DNA of 64,000 bases, from contig JALHQH010000065.1 in the NCBI GenBank assembly GCA_022842065.1, forward strand, positions 1 through 64,000, given 5' to 3'. The position numbers and the translations under genes were made by a program. Shown here in pieces: positions 27,689-37,262 of this stretch (position 1 is the first letter of the stretch; each line of letters starts with the position of its first letter). Source of the stretch: Caldilineaceae bacterium (GTDB taxonomy: Bacteria; Chloroflexota; Anaerolineae; Caldilineales; Caldilineaceae). The notes beneath the pieces were generated by a model. That model was not told where the DNA came from and did no database searches. It saw only the letters and a program-made list of their open reading frames with translations.

Positions 27689-28945
27689 ATGACCTTTCGA
27701 GCCTTTTTACAGCGCTTCCTTGCAGTATTTGTCATTATTTTGCTGGCGGTTGGCGCGTGGCAGGCGCGTGCGACCTTACTGATGGGTTTTGCCGCCGTGG
27801 TAATTGCGGTTGGGATCAGCATTCCCACCACCTGGCTGCAACAGCTTGGGGTGCGCCGCCCCTGGGCGATTGCCGTCGCCACCTTTGGTGTAGCGCTGGG
27901 TTTTACTTTCCTCATCTTGCTGGTGATGCCCCGCCTTTTCAATGAACTGCTCGTTTTGCTCAGCAGCATTCCGGATGCGCTGCGCGCCCTGTTGGATGTT
28001 TACACACAGCTGCGTGAAAGCAACCAGTTTCTCAACGCCGCGTTAGCTCCGTTGCCTTCCGCCGAGAATGTGCTTGCTGATTTTACCCCTGAACGGGCCC
28101 AGGAAATTCTCAACCAATTTTTGAATGCCGGGGTGGCGATTGCGCCAACCCTGCTTGGCGGGGTGGAAAGCATCCTGTCGGTGCTGATCAGCTTTGTGCT
28201 GGTGCTCTTTATTGCGATCTTCTTTCTGGTCGATCCGCAGAGTTATATCAAGGCAAGCCTCTACCTGCTGCCGGCAAACCATCATCGGCGAGCGATGGAG
28301 GTATGGAAAGAACTCTACGCCACGCTGCGTGCCTGGATCACCGCGCTATCGCTGTCGATCAGTATTACCGTGGCGCTGGTCTGGCTGATTCTGGGGGTGT
28401 TGCTGGGGCTACCAAATTCGTTGGTAGTGGCCGTCTTTGCCGGGTTGGCAACTTTTATTCCCAACATCGGAGCCTTTCTGCCGATCATCCCGATCACGAT
28501 CTTTACTTTGACTTCCGAACCGTCTAGTCTTTTGCTCTATATCCCGGTCTACCTGGCAATCCAACTGACGGAAAGCAACGTCATCACCCCGGCGATTGTT
28601 AAGGCCGAGTTGGAAGTGCCCTCCGGCGGGCTACTGATCTTTCAACTATTGATGACGCTGGCTTTTGGTGCCCTGGGCTTGCTCTTGGCCGTCCCCGTAT
28701 TGGCCCTGCTGATTGTGCTGGTGCGTGAACTCTACGCCTATGACCAGTTGGGGCTACGTCATACAGTGGTTGAATTAGAGATAAATGACCAGGGCCATTT
28801 ACAATTGCAAGAGCAGCGCGTCGTGGACGACACGGGCGTAGCAGCACCGCTCAAGCCCACAGGCGCGCCCACCACAACAGTCAGCGCCGCGTCGCCAACA
28901 GGGCAGCAGCCAGTGGCAACCAGGCACACCAAAAAATCTAAGTAA
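27689..28945 (+). CDS. AI-2E family transporter (TqsA-like membrane protein)
   Basis: A 418-residue membrane protein of the AI-2E/TqsA/PerM family, with about 7-8 helices. RPWAIAVATFGVALGFTFLI, then a long amphipathic periplasmic-type region (residues about 85-160), then VLISFVLVLFIAIFFLVDPQ and RLTESNVITPAIV-like QLTESNVITPAIVKAELEVP is the family hallmark. Named transporters of this family export autoinducer-2, sodium or other solutes; no substrate can be assigned. GAGGAAAA precedes the ATG. The last 60 residues are a polar Thr/Ala/Pro-rich tail. Confidence 0.88.
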   Translation: MTFRAFLQRFLAVFVIILLAVGAWQARATLLMGFAAVVIAVGISIPTTWLQQLGVRRPWAIAVATFGVALGFTFLILLVMPRLFNELLVLLSSIPDALRALLDVYTQLRESNQFLNAALAPLPSAENVLADFTPERAQEILNQFLNAGVAIAPTLLGGVESILSVLISFVLVLFIAIFFLVDPQSYIKASLYLLPANHHRRAMEVWKELYATLRAWITALSLSISITVALVWLILGVLLGLPNSLVVAVFAGLATFIPNIGAFLPIIPITIFTLTSEPSSLLLYIPVYLAIQLTESNVITPAIVKAELEVPSGGLLIFQLLMTLAFGALGLLLAVPVLALLIVLVRELYAYDQLGLRHTVVELEINDQGHLQLQEQRVVDDTGVAAPLKPTGAPTTTVSAASPTGQQPVATRHTKKSK

Positions 28946-29012
28946 CTGTCACGCTGGCCGGCGGTGCGGCAGATCACCATTTAGTCAAAACACGCAAACA
29001 AAGGAAAAAACA

Positions 29013-29960
29013 ATGTTACTGGTTGGCAGTGAAAACGCGGTCCATGCCCTTCCGGCCGCCATGCAGATCCTTAAATTGGGTGGTTCGGCGCTGGACGCGG
29101 TCGAGGCCGCGATTCGCCTGGTCGAAGCAGACCCGGAAGAACACAGTGTAGGCGTGGGCGGCTGGCCCAATCTGCTTGGTGAACCGGAGTTGGATGCGAG
29201 CATTATGGATGGCAAGACACGCGCCTCGGGCGCCGTGGGTGCGCTCTGTGGTTATGCCCATCCGATTTCGGTGGCACGGCGGGTTTTGGAATGTCTACCC
29301 CACGTCTTTCTCGTTGGGCGCGGGGCCTCTGACTTTGCCGCCGAAATGGACTTTGCGGCGACGGAAACGCTCACCACAATTGCCGCGCAGAGCTGGATCG
29401 AGCGGGTCCAAGCCAATGTGCCCACCGCGGCCTTACCGGATCTCCTGCATCGCCGTGTCATGGTGCCCTGGGTCAACCTGGCCAAAGATCCGCAACGGAT
29501 TCATGGCACGGTCAATGTCATCGCCATCGACCAGACCGGTAACATTGCCTCTGGCGTCAGTACCAGTGGCTGGGCCTGGAAATATCCGGGGCGGCTGGGT
29601 GATTCACCGATTATCGGCGCGGGCAACTACTGTGACAGCCGTTACGGGGCGGCCGCCTGCACCGGCCACGGTGAACTAGCGATTCGCGCCGGCACGGCTC
29701 ACACCGTTGTCCTGCTCATGCGTACCGGGCTGTCACTGGCGGAGGCGTGTGCCGAGGCCATGCGCGATCTGCCCATTGACGCCATGGCCGATGAGGATGG
29801 CAGTTTTATGAACATTGTGGCCGTCGATCGGGCAGGTAATCATGGGGCCGTGACCAATAGCCACGAGTATGCCGAATATTGTTACATGACGCCGGAACTT
29901 GAGCATGGGGTGCTCGCCCCACGCACCTATGTCGAAACCCCGAAAGGCGGCCCCCGATGA
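29013..29960 (+). CDS. Ntn-hydrolase L-asparaginase / isoaspartyl peptidase family
   Basis: A 315-residue Ntn hydrolase resembling aspartylglucosaminidase and isoaspartyl peptidase. SALDAVEAAIRLVEADPEEH and SVGVGGWPNLLGEPELDASI are the alpha-subunit start, and HGTVNVIAIDQTGNIASGVS carries T166, the expected autoprocessing nucleophile (cleavage between G165 and T166). KYPGRLGDSPIIGAGNYCDS gives the substrate-loop pattern and CTGHGELAIRAG the later conserved GxGE. It acts in the cytoplasm; no signal peptide. It overlaps the RbsD-like gene by 4 nt. Confidence 0.9.
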   Translation: MLLVGSENAVHALPAAMQILKLGGSALDAVEAAIRLVEADPEEHSVGVGGWPNLLGEPELDASIMDGKTRASGAVGALCGYAHPISVARRVLECLPHVFLVGRGASDFAAEMDFAATETLTTIAAQSWIERVQANVPTAALPDLLHRRVMVPWVNLAKDPQRIHGTVNVIAIDQTGNIASGVSTSGWAWKYPGRLGDSPIIGAGNYCDSRYGAAACTGHGELAIRAGTAHTVVLLMRTGLSLAEACAEAMRDLPIDAMADEDGSFMNIVAVDRAGNHGAVTNSHEYAEYCYMTPELEHGVLAPRTYVETPKGGPR

Positions 29961-30352
29961 AAAAGATCGGCTTGCTCAATCAACCGCTCTCCGCCGTGAT
30001 CGCTGGCCTGGGTCACACCGATACCCTGGTCATCGCCGATGCCGGCTTGCCGATTCCCGCCACAACCCAGCGCATTGATCTGGCGTTGGTTAATGGGGTG
30101 CCCACTTTTTTGGAGACGTTACAGGCGGTGCTCGTGGAAATGCAAGTGGAACGGGCGATCATCGCGACGGAGATGGCAGGTGCCAACAGCGCGATCCACG
30201 GGGCAACCCGCACGATGTTGGGCACCATTGCGGTGACGACCGTTACGCATGAGGAATTCAAACAGTTGACGGCGAATGCCCGCGCCGTCGTGCGGACGGG
30301 GGAATGTTCGCCCTATGCCAATGTGATTTTGGTGAGTGGGGTAACGTTTTAA
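29957..30352 (+). CDS. rbsD: RbsD/FucU family sugar pyranase
   Basis: A 131-residue protein of the D-ribose pyranase/fucose mutarotase family. MKKIGLLNQPLSAVIAGLGH places the catalytic H20, DTLVIADAGLPIP follows, and VRTGECSPYANVILVSGV is the substrate loop near the C-terminus. It catalyses pyranose-furanose interconversion of ribose in known members. Here it is coupled by a 4-nt overlap to an Ntn asparaginase rather than to a ribose transporter, suggesting a glycosyl-asparagine or sugar-amine salvage link (inference). Confidence 0.92.
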   Translation: MKKIGLLNQPLSAVIAGLGHTDTLVIADAGLPIPATTQRIDLALVNGVPTFLETLQAVLVEMQVERAIIATEMAGANSAIHGATRTMLGTIAVTTVTHEEFKQLTANARAVVRTGECSPYANVILVSGVTF

Positions 30353-30358
30353 GCGGCA

Positions 30359-30485
30359 AATCACGGGGTGGGTACGCAGGTGGTTGAAACCACCTGCTGA
30401 TATGCCGAAACCCGTTAAAACGGGTTGGCGTTTCAGTGCGTTTAAACGCACTTGTGCCTATCAGCAGGTGGGTTTCAACCACCTG
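30359..30485. repeat. Branched palindrome with GGTTGAAACC hairpins
   Basis: The outer strands pair over about 26 bp with one bulge (CAGGTGGTTGAAACCACCTG near 30377 with CAGGTGGGTTTCAACCACCT at 30465-30484). Inside are two more stems, AACCCGTTAAAACGGGTT and GTGCGTTTAAACGCAC. Together this could fold as a multi-branched, cloverleaf-like structure. The first 19 nt (AATCACGGGGTGGGTACGC) recur inverted at 35410-35428. It lies after the RbsD stop and next to the end of the convergent small membrane gene. Confidence 0.85.
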
Positions 30486-30488
30486 TGC

Positions 30489-30689
30489 TCATTCGATGAC
30501 TTTGCGCACTAGGTGGTCGATCAGTAGATAGAGCACCACCGCGGCCAGGATCAGTCCCCACCAGGGTAGTTGCACCCAGACCACGATCAGCAGGCGGTCG
30601 AGAACGCGAAAAAAGATATAGGCCAAAATTAGCGCCACCACAATGCTGGCCAGCCGTTGACGCCAGCGTGGGGTTGGTTGCGTCACCAT
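30489..30689 (-). CDS. Small two-helix membrane protein downstream of topA
   Basis: A 66-residue protein with a polar, Arg-rich N-terminus (TPRWRQRLA) and two hydrophobic helices (about 14-33, LASIVVALILAYIFFRVLDR, and 42-60, GLILAAVVLYLLIDHLV). It starts 6 nt after topA, with AGGG at a good distance, so it belongs to the topA operon. No family was recognised. Confidence 0.6.
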   Translation of the reverse strand: MVTQPTPRWRQRLASIVVALILAYIFFRVLDRLLIVVWVQLPWWGLILAAVVLYLLIDHLVRKVIE

Positions 30690-30695
30690 CGAACC

Positions 30696-33440
30696 CTATG
30701 CCTTTGTTTTGCTTTTGGTCACGGGCTTGGCCTTGGCTTTGGCTGTGCCGGCGGCACTTTTGCCCGTACTTTTGCTTGGGTTTTTAGCAGCACTCTTCGT
30801 TGTGCTTTTCCCAACATTTTTCGCGGTGCTTTTGGCTGGGCTACTCTTGCGGGCTGTACTTTTGCTCGCAGCGCCCCCTTTGCTACCCGCCTTTTCCGCA
30901 ATCAAGCCTAGGGCCAATTCGAGTGTGACCGCTTCGGGTTTCACCTCTTTGGGCAGCGTGGCGTTGATCTTGTTGTACTTGACGTAGGGGCCGTAACGCC
31001 CGTCAAGCACCTGGATCGCACCCCCATCGGGATGATCCCCCAACTCTTTTAGCACACTCTTACCGCTGGCACGGCCACCCGCAGCCTTGCCCCCTTTGCG
31101 GGCTGCGGCCAATTCCAACAGTTCCAGAGCCCGCGGCAATTCGACCGCAAGCACATCATCTTCCTTTTTCAGGCTGGCGTAGGTGCCATCATGGACGATG
31201 TAGGGACCGAACTTGCCCACTCCAGCCTTAACCGCCTTACCGCTTTCCGGATGTTCACCCAGATCGCGCGGCAGGTTGAGCAGTTGCAGGGCCAGGTCGA
31301 GATCCATCGCGCCGGCGTCCATATTTTTGAGCAGACTCACCCGCTTGGGCTTCTTCTTGACATCCGGATCCTCTTCACCCAGTTGGACGTAGGGGCCATA
31401 AGGACCAACTCTGAGCAGGACCGGCAATTCACTGGCGGGATCAACCCCCAGCGTGGTCGGGCCATCAGTCTTCTGGCTGAAGAGCTGTTCGGCCATCTCC
31501 TCGGTGAGATCGGCCGGTGGCAGATCGGCAGGGATACCGGCGGTGATCCGTTCGCCGTTGACCTCTTTGGCCAGGAAGGGGCCAAATTGCCCAATCCGCA
31601 CCTCGGCCGAGAGATCTTCCAACCCAACGCCGCTGGCTATGCGCGGGTCGATGCCCGCATCTTTTTCCTTGACCTGCGTCTCCAACCCAGTCTGCCCCAG
31701 GTAGAACTGGCGCAGATAGACCAGCCAGTTGGTGTCGCCGCTGGCAATGTCGTCGAGCTTCTGCTCCATCGTCGCCGTAAAGTTCATGTCAACCAAGTCG
31801 AAGAAGTGATCTTCCAGCAACTTGGTGACGGCAAAGGCGGTGAAGGTGGGCACCAGTTCGCGGCGCTGCTTAAAGGCATAGCCGCGCTGTTGGATCGTGT
31901 CGATAATCGTGGCGTAGGTGCTGGGACGGCCAATGCCTTCGGCCTCCAACGCCTTGACCAGCGTCGCTTCGGTGTAACGGGCCGGAGGTTTGGTTTCGTG
32001 GCCCACCGCCTCCAGATCGCGACAGTCAACTTCTTCGTCAATCGCAAGTGGCGGCAAGGGTGATTCCTGGCTTTCCAGCGCGGCTTCGGGATCATCGGAG
32101 CCTTCGACATAGGCCCGAAAGAAGCCGGGAAAGAGCACCGTGCGGCCACTGGCGCGGAAGAGGGCGTTTTCCACCCCGATCGTCGCCGTGGTAAAACGCA
32201 GCCTTGCATTCGCCATCTGCGTCGCCACCGTGCGCTTCCAGATCAGATCATAGAGGCGGCGCTCTTCCCCGCTGATTGGCAGATCATCGGCGGGGCGCAT
32301 CTGGTCGCCGGCTGGGCGGATCGCTTCGTGGGCTTCCTGGGCATTCTTGGTTTTGCCGGTGTAGCGCCGTGGCTTGTCACTGAGATATTGGGTGCCATAG
32401 AGTTCGGTTACCCGGCGGCGGGCGGCGTCAATGGCTTGGTCGCTCAGGTTGACCGAGTCGGTACGCATATAGGTGATGTAGCCATTCTCATAGAGCGACT
32501 GGGCGACGCGCATCGTCTCCTTGGCACTCATGCCAAGTTTGCGATTGGCCTCCTGTTGCAGCGTACTGGTGGTAAAGGGCGGGTAGGGCGAACGGGTGGC
32601 GTCCTTCTCTTCCAACTCAACCACCCGCCACAGCCCATTGCGCAGCCGCGCCTTGAGGGTCTCGGCTTCCTGTTGATTGAGGAGCAACACATCTTTGCCG
32701 TCACCAACTTTGCCGGTATTCTCGTCAAAGTCGCGACCACTGGCCACCCGCACACCACCCACCGAAATTAGTTGCGCCTCGAAGCGATGTTCGGGGCGGT
32801 CGGGGCGCTTGTTGAGCAAGGCTTTGAGATCCCAGTAGGCACCGGAACGAAAGGCACGGCGTTCGCGTTCGCGCATCACCAGCACGCGCACGGCGACACT
32901 TTGCACCCGTCCGGCGGAGAGCTTGGGGGCAATCTTTTTCCAGAGCAATGGCGAGACCGTATAACCAACGAGGCGATCCAGAATGCGCCGCGTCTCCTGG
33001 GCGCGCACAAGATCATCATCGACCGCACGGGTCTCCTTCAGCGCTTGCTGGATCGCTTCGCGCGTAATTTCGTGAAAGACCATGCGCCGCACAGGCACCT
33101 TGGGTTTGAGGACTTCATGCAGATGCCAGCCGATACTTTCGCCTTCGCGATCTTCGTCGGTGGCCAGAATCAACTCGTCAGCATCTTTGAGTAAGCGGCG
33201 CAATTCAGCGACGACTTTTTTCTTATTGGCGGGGATCACGTAGAGCGGATCAAAATCCTGCTCCACGTTGACGCCCAGGCGCGACCACGCTTCGCCCTTG
33301 TGCTCAATCGGCACTTCGGCGGCCGAGGCGGGCAGATCACGGATGTGACCCATGCTTGCCTCGACATGGTACTCCTTGGGCAGATAACCGCGGATCGTCC
33401 GCGCTTTGGTGGGGGATTCTACAATTACTAATTTTGTCAT
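30696..33440 (-). CDS. topA: DNA topoisomerase I (type IA)
   Basis: A 914-residue type IA topoisomerase that relaxes negative supercoils. The Toprim domain has [14 protein letters not shown] and [16 protein letters not shown], the catalytic tyrosine is Y324 in [17 protein letters not shown], and [12 protein letters not shown] and [17 protein letters not shown] follow. In place of zinc fingers the C-terminus has three to four topoisomerase C-terminal repeats ([46 protein letters not shown]), then a roughly 70-residue Ala/Lys/Ser tail ([17 protein letters not shown]...). Such tails are typical of actinobacterial and Chloroflexota TopA and help strand passage. The ribosome site is weak; the mRNA may be short-leadered. 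Confidence 0.96.
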   Translation of the reverse strand: MTKLVIVESPTKARTIRGYLPKEYHVEASMGHIRDLPASAAEVPIEHKGEAWSRLGVNVEQDFDPLYVIPANKKKVVAELRRLLKDADELILATDEDREGESIGWHLHEVLKPKVPVRRMVFHEITREAIQQALKETRAVDDDLVRAQETRRILDRLVGYTVSPLLWKKIAPKLSAGRVQSVAVRVLVMRERERRAFRSGAYWDLKALLNKRPDRPEHRFEAQLISVGGVRVASGRDFDENTGKVGDGKDVLLLNQQEAETLKARLRNGLWRVVELEEKDATRSPYPPFTTSTLQQEANRKLGMSAKETMRVAQSLYENGYITYMRTDSVNLSDQAIDAARRRVTELYGTQYLSDKPRRYTGKTKNAQEAHEAIRPAGDQMRPADDLPISGEERRLYDLIWKRTVATQMANARLRFTTATIGVENALFRASGRTVLFPGFFRAYVEGSDDPEAALESQESPLPPLAIDEEVDCRDLEAVGHETKPPARYTEATLVKALEAEGIGRPSTYATIIDTIQQRGYAFKQRRELVPTFTAFAVTKLLEDHFFDLVDMNFTATMEQKLDDIASGDTNWLVYLRQFYLGQTGLETQVKEKDAGIDPRIASGVGLEDLSAEVRIGQFGPFLAKEVNGERITAGIPADLPPADLTEEMAEQLFSQKTDGPTTLGVDPASELPVLLRVGPYGPYVQLGEEDPDVKKKPKRVSLLKNMDAGAMDLDLALQLLNLPRDLGEHPESGKAVKAGVGKFGPYIVHDGTYASLKKEDDVLAVELPRALELLELAAARKGGKAAGGRASGKSVLKELGDHPDGGAIQVLDGRYGPYVKYNKINATLPKEVKPEAVTLELALGLIAEKAGSKGGAASKSTARKSSPAKSTAKNVGKSTTKSAAKNPSKSTGKSAAGTAKAKAKPVTKSKTKA

Positions 33441-33480
33441 GATATAATTTCAGTAACTCGTTATGATAGGGGGTAGACAA

Positions 33481-33546
33481 GTACATCGGTACATCGGTAC
33501 ATCGGTACATCGGTACATCGGTACATCGGTATATCGGTACATCGGT
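33481..33546. repeat. GTACATCG tandem repeat
   Basis: Eight tandem copies of an 8-bp unit GTACATCG (the seventh reads GTATATCG) lie between the divergent topA and FG-GAP genes. To the right come five or so looser ACCGATTTAC/TACTGATTTAC units (about 33560-33625). Related AATCGGTA runs occur at 24140-24215 and 17770-17800. Confidence 0.92.
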
Positions 33547-33697
33547 TAGCTAATCCTTGTCTACTGATTTACTTGTCTACCGATTTACTGATCTACTGAT
33601 TTACTTATCTACCGATTTACCGCCCTTAGGGTACACTGTAACGGATTGTCAACGATTTCACCAAATTGTTTGTAAGTTCAATGGACATAAGCGAGCC

Positions 33698-35368
33698 ATG
33701 TGGCGACAATTTCTGATTGGCATTGCGGTCATTGGCGGGGCCTTTTTCCTTGGCCACGCCGTGCTGGTCGCGCCATTACACGAGTCCACCGCCCCTGTTC
33801 GCCCGGCTGCAACCATCGCCGTGCAAGTAAAAACAGTACCCTTGACGGCACCGGCCAGTTGCACCGGTAACTTTATCGCCCACGATCTCGATCACACGAC
33901 GACCACGGCAGATGGCATGGTTCGCGCCTTTGCCGCCAATGGCGCTGGGCTGGCAGTCAATGACCTGGACAACGACGGCAACCTGGACCTGCTCTTTGGC
34001 GCTGAGCATGGCCAGAATACGATCTTGTGGCACGATGGTCAGCTCAACTTTACGAAAAGCACCTTTGGTCAGGGCCCGACCCGCGCGGTGACCGTTATTG
34101 ATATAGACGCAGATGGGCAGCGCGATGTTATCCGCACTTCTAATCGCGGTGTGCTGGGTTACTGGCATAATGACGGCGGACGAACCTTCTCCCAACGTGT
34201 CTTACCCGGCATTGCCAACCCCGCCTATGCCATCAACTGGGGCGATCTGGACCAGGATGGCGATCTCGACCTGGTCACCGCCTCGTACGATGCCGGTTTT
34301 CTCACCGACATTGGCAATGAATACTTGCTGGGTAATGGCGGCGGTGTTTATGTCTACGAAAATCGGGCGGGAACGTTTCGCCCGACGCGGCTGATCGACG
34401 GCGCACAGGCGTTGGCCTTAGCCCTTTGGGATCTCAACGGCGACGGGCAACTGGACATTCTGGTCGGCAATGACTTTGCCGTGCCCGACTATCTGTGGTT
34501 ACGCCAGGGCGAGGGTTGGCAAAGCAGTGCACCCTTTGCCATCACGGCCTACAGCACCATGAGCCTCGACCAGGGTGATATTGATAACAACGGGGCCGTC
34601 GAACTCTTTGCCGCAGACATGAATCCCTATGACGATGCCCCGGCCACCTTAGCCCAATGGCTGCCGGTGATCAGTAACATGAGCCAGGGCGCGCGGCTGC
34701 GCAACGATCCACAAAAGATGACCAATGTGCTACAAGTGCAGGAAAGCGGCAGTTGGCACGACGAGGCGATCGCGCGCGGCATCCAGGCCACCGGCTGGAG
34801 TTGGACCAGCCGCTTTGGCGATCTCGACAACGATGGTTATCTGGATCTCTACGTCGTCAACGGCATGATCGAAGCGGGCACCTTTGGCCACCTGCCCAAC
34901 CATGAGTTGGTCGAGGCGAACCAGGTTTACCGCAACGATGGGCGCGGTTACTTTATGCCCGCGCCAGCGTGGGATCTTGCCTCCACCCGCAGTGGCCGCA
35001 GTATGATCATGGCCGATCTGGACCGTGACGGTGATCTCGATATTGTCGTCAACAACCTGCGCAGCCCGGCCCAGCTTTTTGAAAATCGACTCTGTGGCGG
35101 GCGCAGTATACAGGTAGCCTTGCACTGGGCCAGCGTACAAAATCGCGATGGGGTGGGGGCAACGATTACCCTCTACACCAGCATGGGCACCCTTACGCGC
35201 GATGTACGCGCAGCCAGTGGTTACCTCTCAGCAGATGCACCTATTGTTCATTTTGGCTTACCAACAGGCGCAACTGTCGAACGACTAGCAGTGCGCTGGC
35301 CGGATGGTGGGGTGAGCAATGTGCCGTTGATGGCCAGTGGGCTGTTGGTAACGGTGACGCGAGAATAG
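33698..35368 (+). CDS. Secreted FG-GAP/ASPIC-UnbV repeat protein (CRTAC1-like)
   Basis: A 556-residue secreted or membrane-anchored protein. ATG 33698 gives a proper signal (FLIGIAVIGGAFFLGHAVLV); the longer start at 33557 would translate the simple repeat. It has seven DxDxDGxxD-type calcium-binding loops, e.g. DLDNDGNLDLLFG, DLDQDGDLDLVTA, DLNGDGQLDILVGND, DLDNDGYLDLYVVN and DLDRDGDLDIVVN, as expected of a seven-bladed FG-GAP/VCBS propeller. The last 100 residues match the ASPIC/UnbV domain (ASGYLSADAPIVHFGLP, VRWPDG). Such proteins act in surface binding; the ligand is unknown. Confidence 0.9.
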   Translation: MWRQFLIGIAVIGGAFFLGHAVLVAPLHESTAPVRPAATIAVQVKTVPLTAPASCTGNFIAHDLDHTTTTADGMVRAFAANGAGLAVNDLDNDGNLDLLFGAEHGQNTILWHDGQLNFTKSTFGQGPTRAVTVIDIDADGQRDVIRTSNRGVLGYWHNDGGRTFSQRVLPGIANPAYAINWGDLDQDGDLDLVTASYDAGFLTDIGNEYLLGNGGGVYVYENRAGTFRPTRLIDGAQALALALWDLNGDGQLDILVGNDFAVPDYLWLRQGEGWQSSAPFAITAYSTMSLDQGDIDNNGAVELFAADMNPYDDAPATLAQWLPVISNMSQGARLRNDPQKMTNVLQVQESGSWHDEAIARGIQATGWSWTSRFGDLDNDGYLDLYVVNGMIEAGTFGHLPNHELVEANQVYRNDGRGYFMPAPAWDLASTRSGRSMIMADLDRDGDLDIVVNNLRSPAQLFENRLCGGRSIQVALHWASVQNRDGVGATITLYTSMGTLTRDVRAASGYLSADAPIVHFGLPTGATVERLAVRWPDGGVSNVPLMASGLLVTVTRE

Positions 35369-35386
35369 ACGAGATCGCCGGGGTTA

Positions 35387-35428
35387 GCCGCCGGTGGTTT
35401 CAACCACCGGCGTACCCACCCCGTGATT
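35387..35428. repeat. Hairpin repeat shared with 30359-30377
   Basis: GCCGGTGGTTTCAACCACCGGC-type stem (CGCCGGTGG/CCACCGGCG) is followed by GCGTACCCACCCCGTGATT at 35410-35428, the exact inverse of 30359-30377. The element stands between convergent genes (FG-GAP protein and flavin reductase) and can serve as a shared 3' end. Confidence 0.85.
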
Positions 35429-35432
35429 CACC

Positions 35433-37016
35433 CTAGCGCGTCCACGCCATCCACGCCTTAAACGCGTTTTTAACCAACGGCGTCAACCGCGTCCGGTTAT
35501 AGGTATCAGCAATCTTTTTGATCGCCTCTGCCTGTACCGGATAGGGATGAATGACCGTTGCCAAGGTCTTCAGTCCCAAACCACCCACCATCACCGTAGT
35601 GATCTCGTTGATCATCTCACCGGCTTCACTGGCCACAATCGTGGCCCCGACAATTTTGTCACTGCCCTTTTTGATATGGATCTTAACAAAACCTTCAGTC
35701 TCACCATCGGTGCGGGCGCGGTCCACCTCATCAAAGTGCTTGATAAAGGTCTCGACAGCAATGCCCTTAGCTTTCGCCTCCTTTTCATAGAGACCGACAT
35801 GGGCAATCTGCGGATCGGTGTAGGTACACCAGGGCACGACGAGACTATCAAGCTTCTGCTTGGGGCCAGGGAAAAGTGCGTTACGCAGCACCAGCCGGGA
35901 AGTCGCATCGGCCATGTGGGTAAATTGATACTTTTGCGCCACATCACCGGATGCGTAGATATTGGGATTTGTCGTCTGCAGCGTATCGTCGGTGACCACT
36001 GAACGCTCGTTATACTGCACGCCGGCCGCCTCCAGGTTGAGCCCATCAACGCCCGGCACGCGCCCGGCTGAAACGAGAATGGCATCCACTTCGACACTCG
36101 CTTCGGTGCCATTTTGGATAAAATAGATCGCTTTGCCGGTCGCGGTCACTTCCACCCGTTTGACCTCCACGCCAAAACAGAGCTGCACGCCATCCTTGCT
36201 CATGGCATCCTGCACCACCTTGGCTGCTTCGGGATCTTCCTTGGTGAGGATCTGCCCCATGCGCTCCAGGATGGTGACTTTGGTCCCCAGCCGTGCAAAG
36301 GTCTGCGCCATCTCGGCACCAATCGGGCCGCTGCCGAGCACCGCCATACGCCTGGGCTGTTCGGTCAGTTGAAAGAGCGTCTCGTTGGTGAGAAAGCCAG
36401 CTTCGTGCAGACCGGGGATGGGCAATTCGCGCGGGTTGGAGCCGGTGCAGATCACCGCTTTCTTAAAATCCAGCGTCACTTTTGTGCCGCCGTCGTCAAC
36501 CTCAACTGTATTCGCCCCGGTAAAACGAGCTGACCCCAGAAAGACATCGACCCCTTCGCGCGTAAAGCGGTGGACCGAATCATCATAGCTGATTTCGGCG
36601 CGAATGCGGCGCATGCGCCCCATCACCTCGCCAAAGTCAACGCGCACCGCCGCGTCATCAACATGCACCCCCATCGCGCGCCCACTCCGGATCGCACCCA
36701 CCACCCGGGCCGAGCGGATGATCGCCTTCGACGGCACACAGCCGGCATAGAGACAATCACCGCCCATCAGATGCTTTTCGACCAGGGCCACCTTCGCGCC
36801 CAGCCCCGCCGCGCCCAGGGCCGAAATAATTCCCGCCGTCCCCCCACCGATCACAACAAGGTTATAACGTCCACTCGGCTTGGGGTTCCGCCAGCCCGGT
36901 GGCCGCGCGTTGGAAAGCAGCTCCTTGTTATAGTCGTCCATCGGGTGAACTTGGATGGGATAGGCACTGTCGGGCTGTGGGGTGAAAGCGGGTTGACTGC
37001 CGGTCGCGTGGGCCAT
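35433..37016 (-). CDS. FAD-dependent disulfide oxidoreductase (mercuric reductase/Lpd-like)
   Basis: A 527-residue pyridine-nucleotide disulfide oxidoreductase. FAD motif: YNLVVIGGGTAGIISALGAA (57-62 GGGTAG). Redox disulfide: GGDCLYAGCVPSKA with C88 and C93. NAD motif: RMAVLGSGPIGAEMAQTFAR. The C-terminal catalytic His is in VIHPYPVQAEAIKKIADT, which departs from the HAHPT of dihydrolipoamide dehydrogenase. There is no N-terminal HMA domain and no C-terminal Cys pair, so mercury reduction is not claimed. The long N-terminus (50 residues before the FAD site) is real, as AAGGAG precedes ATG 37016. It is a stand-alone member of the group often annotated mercuric-reductase-like. Confidence 0.9.
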   Translation of the reverse strand: MAHATGSQPAFTPQPDSAYPIQVHPMDDYNKELLSNARPPGWRNPKPSGRYNLVVIGGGTAGIISALGAAGLGAKVALVEKHLMGGDCLYAGCVPSKAIIRSARVVGAIRSGRAMGVHVDDAAVRVDFGEVMGRMRRIRAEISYDDSVHRFTREGVDVFLGSARFTGANTVEVDDGGTKVTLDFKKAVICTGSNPRELPIPGLHEAGFLTNETLFQLTEQPRRMAVLGSGPIGAEMAQTFARLGTKVTILERMGQILTKEDPEAAKVVQDAMSKDGVQLCFGVEVKRVEVTATGKAIYFIQNGTEASVEVDAILVSAGRVPGVDGLNLEAAGVQYNERSVVTDDTLQTTNPNIYASGDVAQKYQFTHMADATSRLVLRNALFPGPKQKLDSLVVPWCTYTDPQIAHVGLYEKEAKAKGIAVETFIKHFDEVDRARTDGETEGFVKIHIKKGSDKIVGATIVASEAGEMINEITTVMVGGLGLKTLATVIHPYPVQAEAIKKIADTYNRTRLTPLVKNAFKAWMAWTR

Positions 37017-37262
37017 TGGGTGTGCTCCTTGTGGTGAATGCGATTACGATTTGTGTCACTATGGCACAGGGAGCGGGCAGTTGTCCGTGATCATGCCTAC
37101 GCAGGCTAAGGATTGAAACCTTTAACTGTTTACGTTTTGATTATCGCAAAATTGCCGAAAATGAGTTCACCTTAGTGTGAAGTTGTGAGGATTGTGCCGA
37201 CGTCTCTCTATCTGCTATAATAATTGAAGATGTTAAGCGATTTTCATGAAACGGATGTTACC

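Noticed and set aside
33557..33697. N-terminal extension of the FG-GAP protein
   Set aside because: It translates simple repeats (LLVYRFTDLLIYLSTDLPP), and the ATG at 33698 gives a proper signal peptide.
35433..37016. True mercuric reductase (merA)
   Set aside because: No HMA domain, no C-terminal Cys pair and no mer genes nearby; only the general flavin disulfide reductase pattern is supported.
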